A DNA stretch of 64,000 nucleotides, taken from the NCBI RefSeq assembly GCF_014109725.1, contig NZ_CP058554.1, positions 3,596,001 to 3,660,000 of the forward strand, in the 5' to 3' direction. The stretch comes from Comamonas piscis (lineage in GTDB: Bacteria; Pseudomonadota; Gammaproteobacteria; Burkholderiales; Burkholderiaceae_C). The notes under the pieces were generated by a model, which saw only the letters and a list, made by a program, of their open reading frames with translations, ran no database searches and had not been told where the DNA came from. Made by a program: the position numbers and the translations under genes. Positions 8,591 to 15,616 of the stretch are shown in pieces (within the stretch, counting starts at the first letter, position 1; every line of letters begins with the position of its first letter).

Positions 8591-9448
8591 TCAGCCTTGC
8601 AGGTCCAAAGCTTGTGGCGCACGCATGGCCTGCAGCACGGCCAGTGCATCGCAAGTCTCGCGCACATCATGCACCCGCACAATGGCCGCGCCATGCTCCA
8701 CCGACAGCAGCGCTGCCGCAATGCTGGCGGGCATGCGCTCGGTCACCAGACGGCCGGTGATCTTGCCCAGCGAGCCCTTGCGCGACCACCCGGCCAGCAA
8801 GGGGTAGCCAGCGGCAGCCAGGCGCGGCTGCTGCTGCAGCAGTGCAAAGTTCTGGCCCAGGCTTTTGCCAAAGCCGGTGCCCGCATCCCAAACGATGCGC
8901 CCGGCCTGCACGCCCAGCGCCTCCAGGTTGCGGGTATGGGTCTGCAAAAACTCCAGCACCTCGGCCGTCACATCGCCTTGTGCCGCCATGTGCTGCTGGT
9001 GCATGGTCTGTGGGTTGGCATGCATGTGCATCAGGCAGACGCCGCATTGCGGGTGGCCCGCGACCACGGCCTGCGCGCCGGGTTGGCGCAAGGCCCAGAT
9101 GTCGTTGATGATGTCGGCGCCCAGGTCCAGCACCGCCTGCATCACCTCGGGCTTGTAGGTATCGACGGAGATTGGTACCTGCAAGGCCACAGCAGCTTTC
9201 ACCACCGGCAGCACGCGCCGCAGCTCTTCATCCAAGGGCACTGCAGGGCTGCCGGGGCGGGTGGATTCGCCGCCGATGTCCAGCATATGCGCGCCATCAG
9301 CCAGCAGTTGTTCGGCATGGGCCATGGCGGCCGATACGCCTTCATGGCTGCCACCGTCAGAAAACGAATCCGGGGTGACATTGACAATGCCCATCACCTG
9401 CGGCTGGGCCAGATCAATACGAAAGCGGGTGGTTTGCCAATGGCGCAT
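8591..9448 (-). CDS. folP: Dihydropteroate synthase FolP
   Basis: This 285-residue cytoplasmic enzyme joins p-aminobenzoate to the pterin diphosphate in folate synthesis and is the sulfonamide target. Signatures are MGIVNVTPDSFSDGG near the N-terminus, MLDIGGESTRPGSPAV, ISVDTYKPEV, NDIWALRQPGA, and GWSRKGSLGKITGR with the substrate-binding Lys and Arg. The start at 9448 (MRHWQTTRF) is preceded by GGAAGAGAA. A longer frame would begin inside the terminator hairpin and has no ribosome-binding site. It lies between ftsH and glmM. Confidence 0.97.
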   Translation of the reverse strand: MRHWQTTRFRIDLAQPQVMGIVNVTPDSFSDGGSHEGVSAAMAHAEQLLADGAHMLDIGGESTRPGSPAVPLDEELRRVLPVVKAAVALQVPISVDTYKPEVMQAVLDLGADIINDIWALRQPGAQAVVAGHPQCGVCLMHMHANPQTMHQQHMAAQGDVTAEVLEFLQTHTRNLEALGVQAGRIVWDAGTGFGKSLGQNFALLQQQPRLAAAGYPLLAGWSRKGSLGKITGRLVTERMPASIAAALLSVEHGAAIVRVHDVRETCDALAVLQAMRAPQALDLQG

Positions 9449-9462
9449 CAGAGTTCTCTTCC

Positions 9463-9492
9463 AAAAAGAAAAGCGCTCCATGAGCGCTTTTC
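9463..9492 (-). terminator. Terminator of ftsH
   Basis: GAAAAGCGCTC and GAGCGCTTTTC form a perfect 11-bp stem with a 3-base loop. TTTTTGG follows on the minus strand. It lies 17 bp after the ftsH stop and just before folP. Confidence 0.85.
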
Positions 9493-9509
9493 GTTGCGGT
9501 GGTTCGCGA

Positions 9510-11432
9510 TCACACAGGATTGTGTGCGGGCTCCGTCACCACGGTGGGGCTACCACCGGTGCCGCCGTCATTGCTGTTCGACGGTGGGTTGCGCGGCGTC
9601 CAGTCCTTGGGAGGACGAGGCGCCTTGCCAGCCATGATGTCGTCCAGCTGCTCAGCATCGATGGTTTCCCATTCCAGCATGGCCTTGGCCATCGCATGCA
9701 TCTTGTCGCTGTGCTCTTCGATCAGGCGGCGCGCCAGGCTGTACTGCTCATCGATGATGCGGCGCACTTCGGCGTCTACCTTCTGCATGGTCTCTTCGCT
9801 GATGTTGCTGGGCTTGCTCATCGAGCGACCCAGGAAGGGCTCGCCCTCTTGCTCAGCGTACACCATCGGTCCGAGCGCATCGGTCATGCCGTAGCGGGTG
9901 ACCATGTCGCGCGCCAGTTGCGTAGCCTTGTTGAAGTCATCCGAAGCGCCAGTGGTCATCTGGTTCATGAACACTTCTTCGGCAATACGGCCACCAAACA
10001 GCATGGCGATGCGGCTCAGCGCCCATTCCTTGTCGTAACCGTAGCGGTCCTTTTCAGGCAAGGTGAAGGTGACACCCAGCGCACGGCCGCGCGGCACGAT
10101 GGTGACCTTGTGCACGGGATCGCACTTGGGCAGCAGCTTGCCGATCAACGCATGGCCGGCTTCGTGGTAGGCGGTGTTCTTCAGTTCTTCCGGGTCCATC
10201 ACCGCAGACTTGCGCTCTGGGCCCATGAAGATCTTGTCCTTGGCCTTTTCAAAATCCTGCATCTCCACGGTGCGGGCATTGCGGCGTGCTGCCATCAGTG
10301 CTGCTTCGTTGCAGAGGTTGGCCAAGTCGGCACCGGACATGCCGGGCGTACCACGCGCGATGATGTTCGGGTTCACATCCTGGCCGACAGGGATCTTGCG
10401 CATGTGCACGTTCAGGATCTGCTCGCGGCCACGCACATCGGGCAGCGTCACGTAGACCTGGCGGTCAAAACGACCGGGGCGCAGCAAGGCGGCATCGAGA
10501 ATGTCAGGGCGGTTGGTGGCAGCCACCACGATCACGCCCATATTGGTCTCGAAACCATCCATCTCGACCAGCATCTGGTTCAGGGTTTGCTCACGCTCAT
10601 CATTGCCACCGCCCATGCCGGCGCCACGCTGGCGGCCGACGGCATCGATTTCGTCGATGAAGATGATGCAGGGCGCATTCTTCTTGGCGTTCTCGAACAT
10701 GTCGCGCACACGGGCCGCGCCCACGCCAACGAACATTTCCACGAAGTCGGAGCCGGAGATCGAGAAGAAAGGCACCTTGGCTTCGCCCGCGATGGACTTG
10801 GCCAGCAGGGTCTTACCGGTACCAGGAGGGCCCACCAACAACATCCCACGCGGGATACGGCCACCGAGCTTCTGGAACTTGTTCGGGTCCTTCAGGAAGT
10901 CCACCACTTCCTTGACTTCTTCCTTGGCCTCGTCGCAACCGGCTACATCGGCAAAGGTGACGGTGTTGTTGTTTTCGTCGAGCATGCGCGCCTTGGACTT
11001 GCCAAAGCTGAACGCGCCGCCCTTGCCACCGCCTTGCATCTGGCGCATGAAGTAGACCCAAACGCCGATCAGCAGCAGCATGGGGCCCCAGCTGATCAGC
11101 AAGCTCATCAGCAGCGAGCCTTCTTCGCGCTCCTTCACGTCAAACTTGACGTTGTTGTTGATCAGGTCGCCAATCAGGCCACGGTCCATGTAGGTCGCCG
11201 TAGTCTGGAGTTTGCGATCGTCGCCCGTGGTGGCCGTGATCACCGTGCCAGCAGGGCTCTCCTGCAGGGTCGCGGTCTTGATGCGGCCATTGCGGACGTC
11301 CTGCAAAAACTCGGAATACGGAACCTTGTTCGCGCTGGCGCCTGAACGGTTGTCCAATTGCTTGAACACGGTGAACAGCACCATGGCAATGACAAGCCAT
11401 ACGGCGACCTTAGAAAACCACTGATTGTTCAA
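9510..11432 (-). CDS. ftsH: ATP-dependent zinc metalloprotease FtsH
   Basis: This 640-residue inner-membrane AAA+ protease degrades misassembled membrane proteins and regulators such as LpxC or sigma-32 in other bacteria. Two transmembrane segments (about residues 8-22 and 108-128) flank a periplasmic domain. Walker A is GPPGTGKT at 201-208, Walker B is CIIFIDEIDAVG, and the second-region-of-homology arginines lie in LLRPGRFDRQ. The zinc site is HEAGH in TAYHEAGHALIG. The C-terminal tail is Pro/Asn/Gly-rich. A heat-shock-type promoter lies about 50 bp upstream, and rlmE is the next gene upstream, the order known from E. coli. Confidence 0.99.
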   Translation of the reverse strand: MNNQWFSKVAVWLVIAMVLFTVFKQLDNRSGASANKVPYSEFLQDVRNGRIKTATLQESPAGTVITATTGDDRKLQTTATYMDRGLIGDLINNNVKFDVKEREEGSLLMSLLISWGPMLLLIGVWVYFMRQMQGGGKGGAFSFGKSKARMLDENNNTVTFADVAGCDEAKEEVKEVVDFLKDPNKFQKLGGRIPRGMLLVGPPGTGKTLLAKSIAGEAKVPFFSISGSDFVEMFVGVGAARVRDMFENAKKNAPCIIFIDEIDAVGRQRGAGMGGGNDEREQTLNQMLVEMDGFETNMGVIVVAATNRPDILDAALLRPGRFDRQVYVTLPDVRGREQILNVHMRKIPVGQDVNPNIIARGTPGMSGADLANLCNEAALMAARRNARTVEMQDFEKAKDKIFMGPERKSAVMDPEELKNTAYHEAGHALIGKLLPKCDPVHKVTIVPRGRALGVTFTLPEKDRYGYDKEWALSRIAMLFGGRIAEEVFMNQMTTGASDDFNKATQLARDMVTRYGMTDALGPMVYAEQEGEPFLGRSMSKPSNISEETMQKVDAEVRRIIDEQYSLARRLIEEHSDKMHAMAKAMLEWETIDAEQLDDIMAGKAPRPPKDWTPRNPPSNSNDGGTGGSPTVVTEPAHNPV

Positions 11433-11483
11433 GGGGGCTCCAGTAGGTGGAAATCAGAAAAGATACAGAATCTGCTTTGTCAG

Positions 11484-11509
11484 ATATGCGCTATTTTAGG
11501 ACTTTCAAG
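11484..11509 (-). promoter_or_regulatory. Sigma-32-like heat-shock promoter of ftsH
   Basis: Minus-strand CTTGAAA (11509-11503) is an exact -35 heat-shock element and is preceded by CCCC as in the extended consensus. After 12 bases comes CGCATAT (11490-11484), one mismatch from CCCATNT. It lies about 50 bp before the ftsH ATG. Heat-shock control of ftsH is established in E. coli; here it is inferred from the motif. Confidence 0.68.
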
Positions 11510-11534
11510 GGGGAAGGCTTGCGCTTTCCCCTTG
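11506..11534 (-). terminator. Hairpin after rlmE overlapping the ftsH -35 element
   Basis: CAAGGGGGAA and TTTCCCCTTG form a 10-bp stem (one wobble) around a 9-base loop, 35 bp after the rlmE stop. There is no U-tract after it, so full termination is doubtful. Some rlmE transcripts may read through into ftsH. Confidence 0.4.
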
Positions 11535-11568
11535 GTGGCACGCAGGATTGCCGATGCCGCCTATTGTC

Positions 11569-12240
11569 TCAGTGTTTTAAGGCTTCGGGCTTGAGGCGCA
11601 TGCCCAGCAAATAGGTCTCGGAGGATTTATCGCGTGATGCCTTGGGCTTATAAGGCTTGACGACCTGGAAGGTCTGCTTGAACAGGTCCACCAGTTGCGA
11701 GTAGCCGCTGCCATGGAACAGCTTCACCACCAAGGTGCCTTCTGGCTTCATGTGCTGGCAGGTGAAGTCCACCGCCAGCTCAATCAGGTGTGAAATACGC
11801 GCGGAATCCACAGTCTCCACCCCGGACAGATTTGGAGCCATGTCGGAGATCACCAGATCCACCCTGCGATGGGCCAGGGTCGCCTCCAGCTGCGCCAGCA
11901 CCTCTTGCTCGCGAAAATCCCCCAGGATGAAGTCCACGCCTTCGATCGGCTCCATCGGCAGCATATCCAAGCCGATGATGGCGCCATTGAGTGCGCCCAC
12001 CGCTGCGCCATCAGGCGACAGGCGGCGGCGGACGTACTGGCTCCAGGCGCCTGGGGTGGAGCCCAGATCCACCACCACATCACCCGGCCGGATCAGCTTG
12101 AAATGCTCATCGATCTCCTTGAGTTTGTAGACCGCACGGGCTCGGTAGCCCTCCTTTTGCGCAGCGCGTACATAGGGATCGTTGATATGCTGATTGATCC
12201 AAGTCTTGTTGACCTTCTTGGTTTTAGTACTTACTTTCAT
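11569..12240 (-). CDS. rlmE: 23S rRNA 2'-O-ribose U2552 methyltransferase RlmE (FtsJ/RrmJ)
   Basis: This 223-residue SAM-dependent enzyme methylates the 2'-OH of U2552 in the 23S A-loop, a heat-shock-linked step of 50S maturation. A basic N-terminus (STKTKKVNKTWINQHINDPY) is followed by the FtsJ domain: YRARAVYKLKEIDEHFKLI carries the first catalytic Lys, DLGSTPGAWSQYV the SAM motif, DLVISDMAPNLSG the catalytic Asp, and EGTLVVKLFHGSGY the second Lys. The family's K-D-K-E tetrad appears complete. It is divergent from yhbY with only 32 bp between the starts, so the two promoters must be compact or overlapping. Confidence 0.97.
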   Translation of the reverse strand: MKVSTKTKKVNKTWINQHINDPYVRAAQKEGYRARAVYKLKEIDEHFKLIRPGDVVVDLGSTPGAWSQYVRRRLSPDGAAVGALNGAIIGLDMLPMEPIEGVDFILGDFREQEVLAQLEATLAHRRVDLVISDMAPNLSGVETVDSARISHLIELAVDFTCQHMKPEGTLVVKLFHGSGYSQLVDLFKQTFQVVKPYKPKASRDKSSETYLLGMRLKPEALKH

Positions 12241-12272
12241 GTTTTCTCCCGGGAGCCCCGATAATACGGGCT

Positions 12273-12746
12273 ATGCCCCAAATACAACTCACTCCCGCCC
12301 AACGTCGCGAGCACCGCGCCGAAGCCCACCACCTCGACCCCGTGGTTCTGATTGGCGGTGACGGCTTGACTGAAGCCGTCGAAAAAGAGGTCGATCTGGC
12401 CTTGAATTCCCATGGCCTGATCAAAATCCGTGTTTTCTCTGATGACCGCGCCAACCGCGAAGCCATCTTCCTGAAGCTGACCGACTCGCTCAATGCAGCG
12501 CCCATCCAGCACATCGGCAAGCTGCTGGTCCTCTGGCGCCCGATGCCCGAGAAGGAAAAGCAGATCGATGAAGACCGCAAAGCCGGTCCGCGCGACGTCA
12601 AGGTGCTCAAGTTCAGCAAGAATGTCTGGCAAAAGCCAGAGATCAAGCAGATCCGCATTCTGGGCAACCAGCGCCTGACGGCCGGCGGCCAGGTCAAGCG
12701 CGCCAAGCCCAAGCAAAAATCGGTGAAAAAGCAGCAGGGCAGCTAG
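12273..12746 (+). CDS. yhbY: YhbY-family ribosome assembly RNA-binding protein
   Basis: This 157-residue protein has a CRM (CRS1-YhbY) domain over about residues 5-95. It contains the typical RREHRAEAHHLDPVVLIGGDG start, in which the GxxG-like loop contacts RNA, then a basic C-terminal tail of about 60 residues (KRAKPKQKSVKKQQ). YhbY associates with pre-50S particles. The E. coli protein is about 97 residues, so this one has a longer lysine-rich extension, as is common in Burkholderiales. It is divergent from rlmE, another 50S maturation gene. Confidence 0.93.
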   Translation: MPQIQLTPAQRREHRAEAHHLDPVVLIGGDGLTEAVEKEVDLALNSHGLIKIRVFSDDRANREAIFLKLTDSLNAAPIQHIGKLLVLWRPMPEKEKQIDEDRKAGPRDVKVLKFSKNVWQKPEIKQIRILGNQRLTAGGQVKRAKPKQKSVKKQQGS

Positions 12747-12747
12747 T

Positions 12748-13491
12748 GTGACCGATCGCCACATCCTTTGCATGAAATGGGGTACCAAATATGGCCCCGA
12801 CTATGTCAATCGGCTCTACGCCATGGTGCGCCGCCATCTGAGTGGCGATTTTCGCTTTGTCTGCCTGACCGATGACACGCAAGGGATTCGCAGCGAAGTG
12901 GAATGCCTGCCGATTCCGGACCTGAACATCCACCTGGCCCCCGGCCAGCGTGATGGCGCCTGGAAAAAGCTCACCACCTTTGAGCGCGACCTCCACGGCC
13001 TCCACGGCCAGGCCTTGTTCCTGGATCTGGATGTGGTGGTCGTGGGCAGCATGGACGAATTCTTCAGCCTGCCGGGCGAGTTTCGCATCATCCATGACTA
13101 CCCCCGCTTTTGGCGCTTTGGCACACGCATTGTCGGCAACTCCTCGGTCTACCGTTTTACCTTGGGCGCCCATGCTGATGTGCTGGAGAACTTCCGTGCC
13201 AACACGGACCAGCTGCGTGCCCAGTACCGCAATGAGCAAGAGTATTTGTCGCACTTTTTGCATGCGCAAGGCAAGTTGGATTACTGGCCTGCTGCCTGGT
13301 GCCCGAGCTTCAAGTACTACTGCATCCCCGCCTGGCCCAGCAACTACTGGAAGGAGCCGGTGCCGCCGGCCGATGCACGCATCGTCATCTTCCACGGCGA
13401 GGTGAACCCACCCGACGCCCTGCAGGGCCTGCGCAACAAGCGCTTTCACCATATCCAGCCTGCGCGCTGGATTGAAAAGGCCTGGGGCTAA
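12748..13491 (+). CDS. Glycosyltransferase-like protein with a DxD motif (function unknown)
   Basis: This 247-residue protein uses a GTG start one base after the yhbY stop codon, so it is probably coupled to it. The N-terminus (HILCMKWGTKYGPDYVNRLY) and the acidic DLDVVVVG motif (Asp93 and Asp95) match the nucleotide-sugar-binding layout of GT-A glycosyltransferases. The C-terminus has IVIFHGEVNPPDAL, seen in related sugar transferases where the His helps bind metal. The acceptor and sugar are unknown; envelope decoration is a guess. There is no membrane segment. A strong terminator follows. Confidence 0.7.
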   Translation: MTDRHILCMKWGTKYGPDYVNRLYAMVRRHLSGDFRFVCLTDDTQGIRSEVECLPIPDLNIHLAPGQRDGAWKKLTTFERDLHGLHGQALFLDLDVVVVGSMDEFFSLPGEFRIIHDYPRFWRFGTRIVGNSSVYRFTLGAHADVLENFRANTDQLRAQYRNEQEYLSHFLHAQGKLDYWPAAWCPSFKYYCIPAWPSNYWKEPVPPADARIVIFHGEVNPPDALQGLRNKRFHHIQPARWIEKAWG

Positions 13492-13513
13492 GCTCTCTTG
13501 CTGAACAAAAAAC

Positions 13514-13544
13514 AAAGGCGTTGATCCCTGCGATCAACGCCTTT
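13514..13544. terminator. Bidirectional terminator after the glycosyltransferase-like gene
   Basis: AAAGGCGTTGATC and GATCAACGCCTTT form a perfect 13-bp stem with loop CCTGC, with TTTTT after it on the plus strand and TTTGTTTTTT on the minus strand. It separates convergent genes. Confidence 0.9.
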
Positions 13545-13581
13545 TTCTATGCCCACTTTCATACGGGCTGGGACCACAGAT

Positions 13582-14466
13582 TTATCGCTGCGCTGCCGCC
13601 ACCAGCGGATGGCCTTGCATGCGCGTCAAAATCGCCAGTGGGCTGGCCTCGGGGTTGTACTCCTTGCCCGGCGGCAAGAAGAAGGTCTGCTCCAGCATGT
13701 ACTGGCCGGACATCACGGCATGCACCGCCTGGTCGGAAAAGCAAACCCAGCTGGATCCTGCAGCGAAGGGCATGGTCTCTTGCGGCGCGTTGCGCTGGTA
13801 GTCCATGTCGCCCTTCATACCATCGTGCAACTGCAGCATCAGGTGGTCGTATTCGCTGCGCAAGGACTTGGTGACATGCAGCATGGCCAAGGCCTTGGCC
13901 TGCCAGGCCACATAGGGCTTGGCACGCGGCAGAAACTTGCGCGCCACATCCTCGAAGGGCTCGCCCACCCGCCAGACCCGGGGTTGGCCATCGGGATTCA
14001 CATTGCTGAACACGCGCAAAATGCGCTCACCGTAATTGGGCCGCGAAGGGAAGGCATCGACATGCATGCGCTTGTCATCGGCACGCCAGGACTGCGCACG
14101 GGTCTCCACCTGCGAGGGGCGATAGCTGGTGGGTGCCATGCGCACCAGGGGCATGTAATCGGGGAACAAACCCGCAATCAAGGCAGTGGCCTGCGCACGA
14201 AAGCGCGTCACCATGGCCGCCACCGCAGCTTGCGTCGCGGCATCGCCGGCCACACCCTTGATGGCACCATCCACATTCAGGCTGATGTTGCGCGATTTGG
14301 GGTCGCGCACATCGGGCCGCAGCAAGGTTTTTTCCTGCTCGGACAGCGTGAATGCCAGTTGGGGGAAATACAGCACCTTGCCCGATTCAACGGCGGCCGT
14401 CCATTCGGTACGGCCGGGTGTGTTGCGCCAGTCATTGGCGTCAATGGAAACGATAGGAGATTGCAT
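13582..14466 (-). CDS. kdoO: Kdo 3-hydroxylase family protein (KdoO-like Fe(II)/2-oxoglutarate dioxygenase)
   Basis: This 294-residue protein fits the Kdo hydroxylase family, which hydroxylates the outer Kdo sugar of lipid A to Ko using Fe(II), oxygen and 2-oxoglutarate. The likely metal triad is His135 and Asp137 in KRMHVDAFPSRPNYGERILR and His249 in SDQAVHAVMSGQY. The arginine-rich stretch after the HxD fits 2-oxoglutarate binding. Start 14466 (MQSPIVSIDANDW) is the first plausible one; upstream codons belong to the neighbouring gene. KdoO activity has been shown in Burkholderia and Yersinia. The lipid A genes lie 8 kb away. Confidence 0.82.
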   Translation of the reverse strand: MQSPIVSIDANDWRNTPGRTEWTAAVESGKVLYFPQLAFTLSEQEKTLLRPDVRDPKSRNISLNVDGAIKGVAGDAATQAAVAAMVTRFRAQATALIAGLFPDYMPLVRMAPTSYRPSQVETRAQSWRADDKRMHVDAFPSRPNYGERILRVFSNVNPDGQPRVWRVGEPFEDVARKFLPRAKPYVAWQAKALAMLHVTKSLRSEYDHLMLQLHDGMKGDMDYQRNAPQETMPFAAGSSWVCFSDQAVHAVMSGQYMLEQTFFLPPGKEYNPEASPLAILTRMQGHPLVAAAQR

Positions 14467-14512
14467 GGCCCGCCCAGTGTAGCGCGGCCAGATGCCATCG
14501 CCTTGGGCCAGA

Positions 14513-14932
14513 TCAAGCCCGCGGTGGCAGTGCGGATGTACGCCAGAGCACCACGGCAGCGCACAGCCATTGCAGCGCATACAGCAAGGTGCCCAGGCCG
14601 TGCCAGAACTTGAGGTTCTCGCGCTGCACAATCTTGGGCGATACACCGTACTGCACCACCAGCGCCATCAGCATGCCTGCCAACACAAAGCCCAGCGCCG
14701 CACGGGCCCAGGGCTGGATGGTGTTGGAGGCCTTGTCCTTGGCCACCACCAGCAGCGCCAGGCCACAAGCGATTGACACCCAGGTTTGCGCGGCAAACAG
14801 CTTGGCGGCCATAAAGCCGGCCATCGATGCCTGGGGCAGGTTGGCAAATAGCATGGGCACGGCCAGGAAGCCAATGGCCGACAGGCTGCCCCACCACAGG
14901 GCTGCGGCAAATACGGGCAGGCGGTTGGTCAT
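14513..14932 (-). CDS. DUF4149 family inner-membrane protein
   Basis: This 139-residue protein has four predicted transmembrane segments, around residues 5-25, 45-65, 75-95 and 115-135. The GSLSAIGFLAVPMLFANL start and YGVSPKIVQRENLKFWHGLGTLLY block are typical of DUF4149. A conserved WHG-type motif lies before the last helix. Its function is unknown. AGGAGCC lies before the ATG at 14932; a GTG one codon earlier is also possible. It lies 27 bp downstream of greA and 46 bp before kdoO, so the three are probably cotranscribed. Confidence 0.85.
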   Translation of the reverse strand: MTNRLPVFAAALWWGSLSAIGFLAVPMLFANLPQASMAGFMAAKLFAAQTWVSIACGLALLVVAKDKASNTIQPWARAALGFVLAGMLMALVVQYGVSPKIVQRENLKFWHGLGTLLYALQWLCAAVVLWRTSALPPRA

Positions 14933-14959
14933 CACAGGCTCCTGGGCAGGGTTAACGCA

Positions 14960-15436
14960 TCAGAGGTAGCGCACGCCCACCACTTCGTAGCGGCGCTCAC
15001 CACCCGGCGCCTGCACCACAGCGGTGTCGCCCTCTTCCTTGCCGATCAGGGCTCGGGCAATGGGGCTGGATACGTTGATCAGGCCTTGCTTGAGATCGGC
15101 CTCATCTTCACCGACGATCTGGTAAGTCACCGGCTCGCCGCTGTCTTCGTCAGCCAGATCCACGGTGGCGCCAAACACCACTTTGCCGCCGGCATCGACC
15201 TGCGAAGGGTCGATAATCTGCGCGGCAGACAGCTTGGATTCCACCTCCTGGATACGGCCTTCGATAAAGCCCTGGCGGTCCTTGGCGGCATCGTATTCGG
15301 CGTTTTCGCTCAGGTCGCCATGCGAGCGTGCTTCGGCAATCGCTGCAATAACGCCGGGGCGGTCCACGGTCTTGAGGCGTTGCAGCTCTTCTTTGAGCTT
15401 TTCTGCACCGCGCTTGGTAATTGGGATAGTGGCCAT
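14960..15436 (-). CDS. greA: Transcription elongation factor GreA
   Basis: This 158-residue factor enters the RNA polymerase secondary channel and stimulates cleavage of backtracked RNA. The N-terminal coiled coil is clear (ITKRGAEKLKEELQRLKTVD), with the acidic tip residues in SENAEYDAAKDRQGF. The C-terminal FKBP-like domain ends with VQAPGGERRYEVVGVRYL. Start 15436 gives the standard MATIPITKRG; the longer frame upstream reaches into the carB terminator region. It lies downstream of carB in the same direction, as in many betaproteobacteria, but two hairpins separate them. Confidence 0.98.
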   Translation of the reverse strand: MATIPITKRGAEKLKEELQRLKTVDRPGVIAAIAEARSHGDLSENAEYDAAKDRQGFIEGRIQEVESKLSAAQIIDPSQVDAGGKVVFGATVDLADEDSGEPVTYQIVGEDEADLKQGLINVSSPIARALIGKEEGDTAVVQAPGGERRYEVVGVRYL

Positions 15437-15523
15437 CTCGGTCTCCACAAACAGTCGCGATGCCAGCGATGGCGCTGGCACCTGGTAGACATCCGCCTGC
15501 TATGCGGCGGGGATTCAAAAGCA

Positions 15524-15551
15524 AACCGCCGCGCTGGGGAGCGCGGCGGTT
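15524..15551 (-). terminator. GC-rich terminator between carB and greA
   Basis: AACCGCCGCGCT and AGCGCGGCGGTT form a perfect 12-bp stem with loop CCCC on the minus strand, followed by TGCTTTTG. It is the second of two hairpins downstream of carB. Confidence 0.7.
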
Positions 15552-15570
15552 GCGAGGCAGTCTCTATTAT

Positions 15571-15602
15571 GCCGATTTTTGAGCCTTGGAACAAAAATCG
15601 GC
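15571..15602 (-). repeat. First of two hairpins downstream of carB
   Basis: GCCGATTTTTG and CAAAAATCGGC form a perfect 11-bp inverted repeat around a 10-base loop, 14 bp after the carB stop. The stem itself carries the T-run, so it could act as a processing or stability hairpin rather than a classic terminator. Together with the next hairpin it fills most of the carB-greA gap. Confidence 0.6.
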
Positions 15603-15616
15603 AAGTGCTTAAAGCA

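Noticed and set aside
7319..11345. Long plus-strand frames opposite glmM, folP and ftsH
   Set aside because: Antisense shadows; the minus-strand genes have catalytic motifs and a conserved order.
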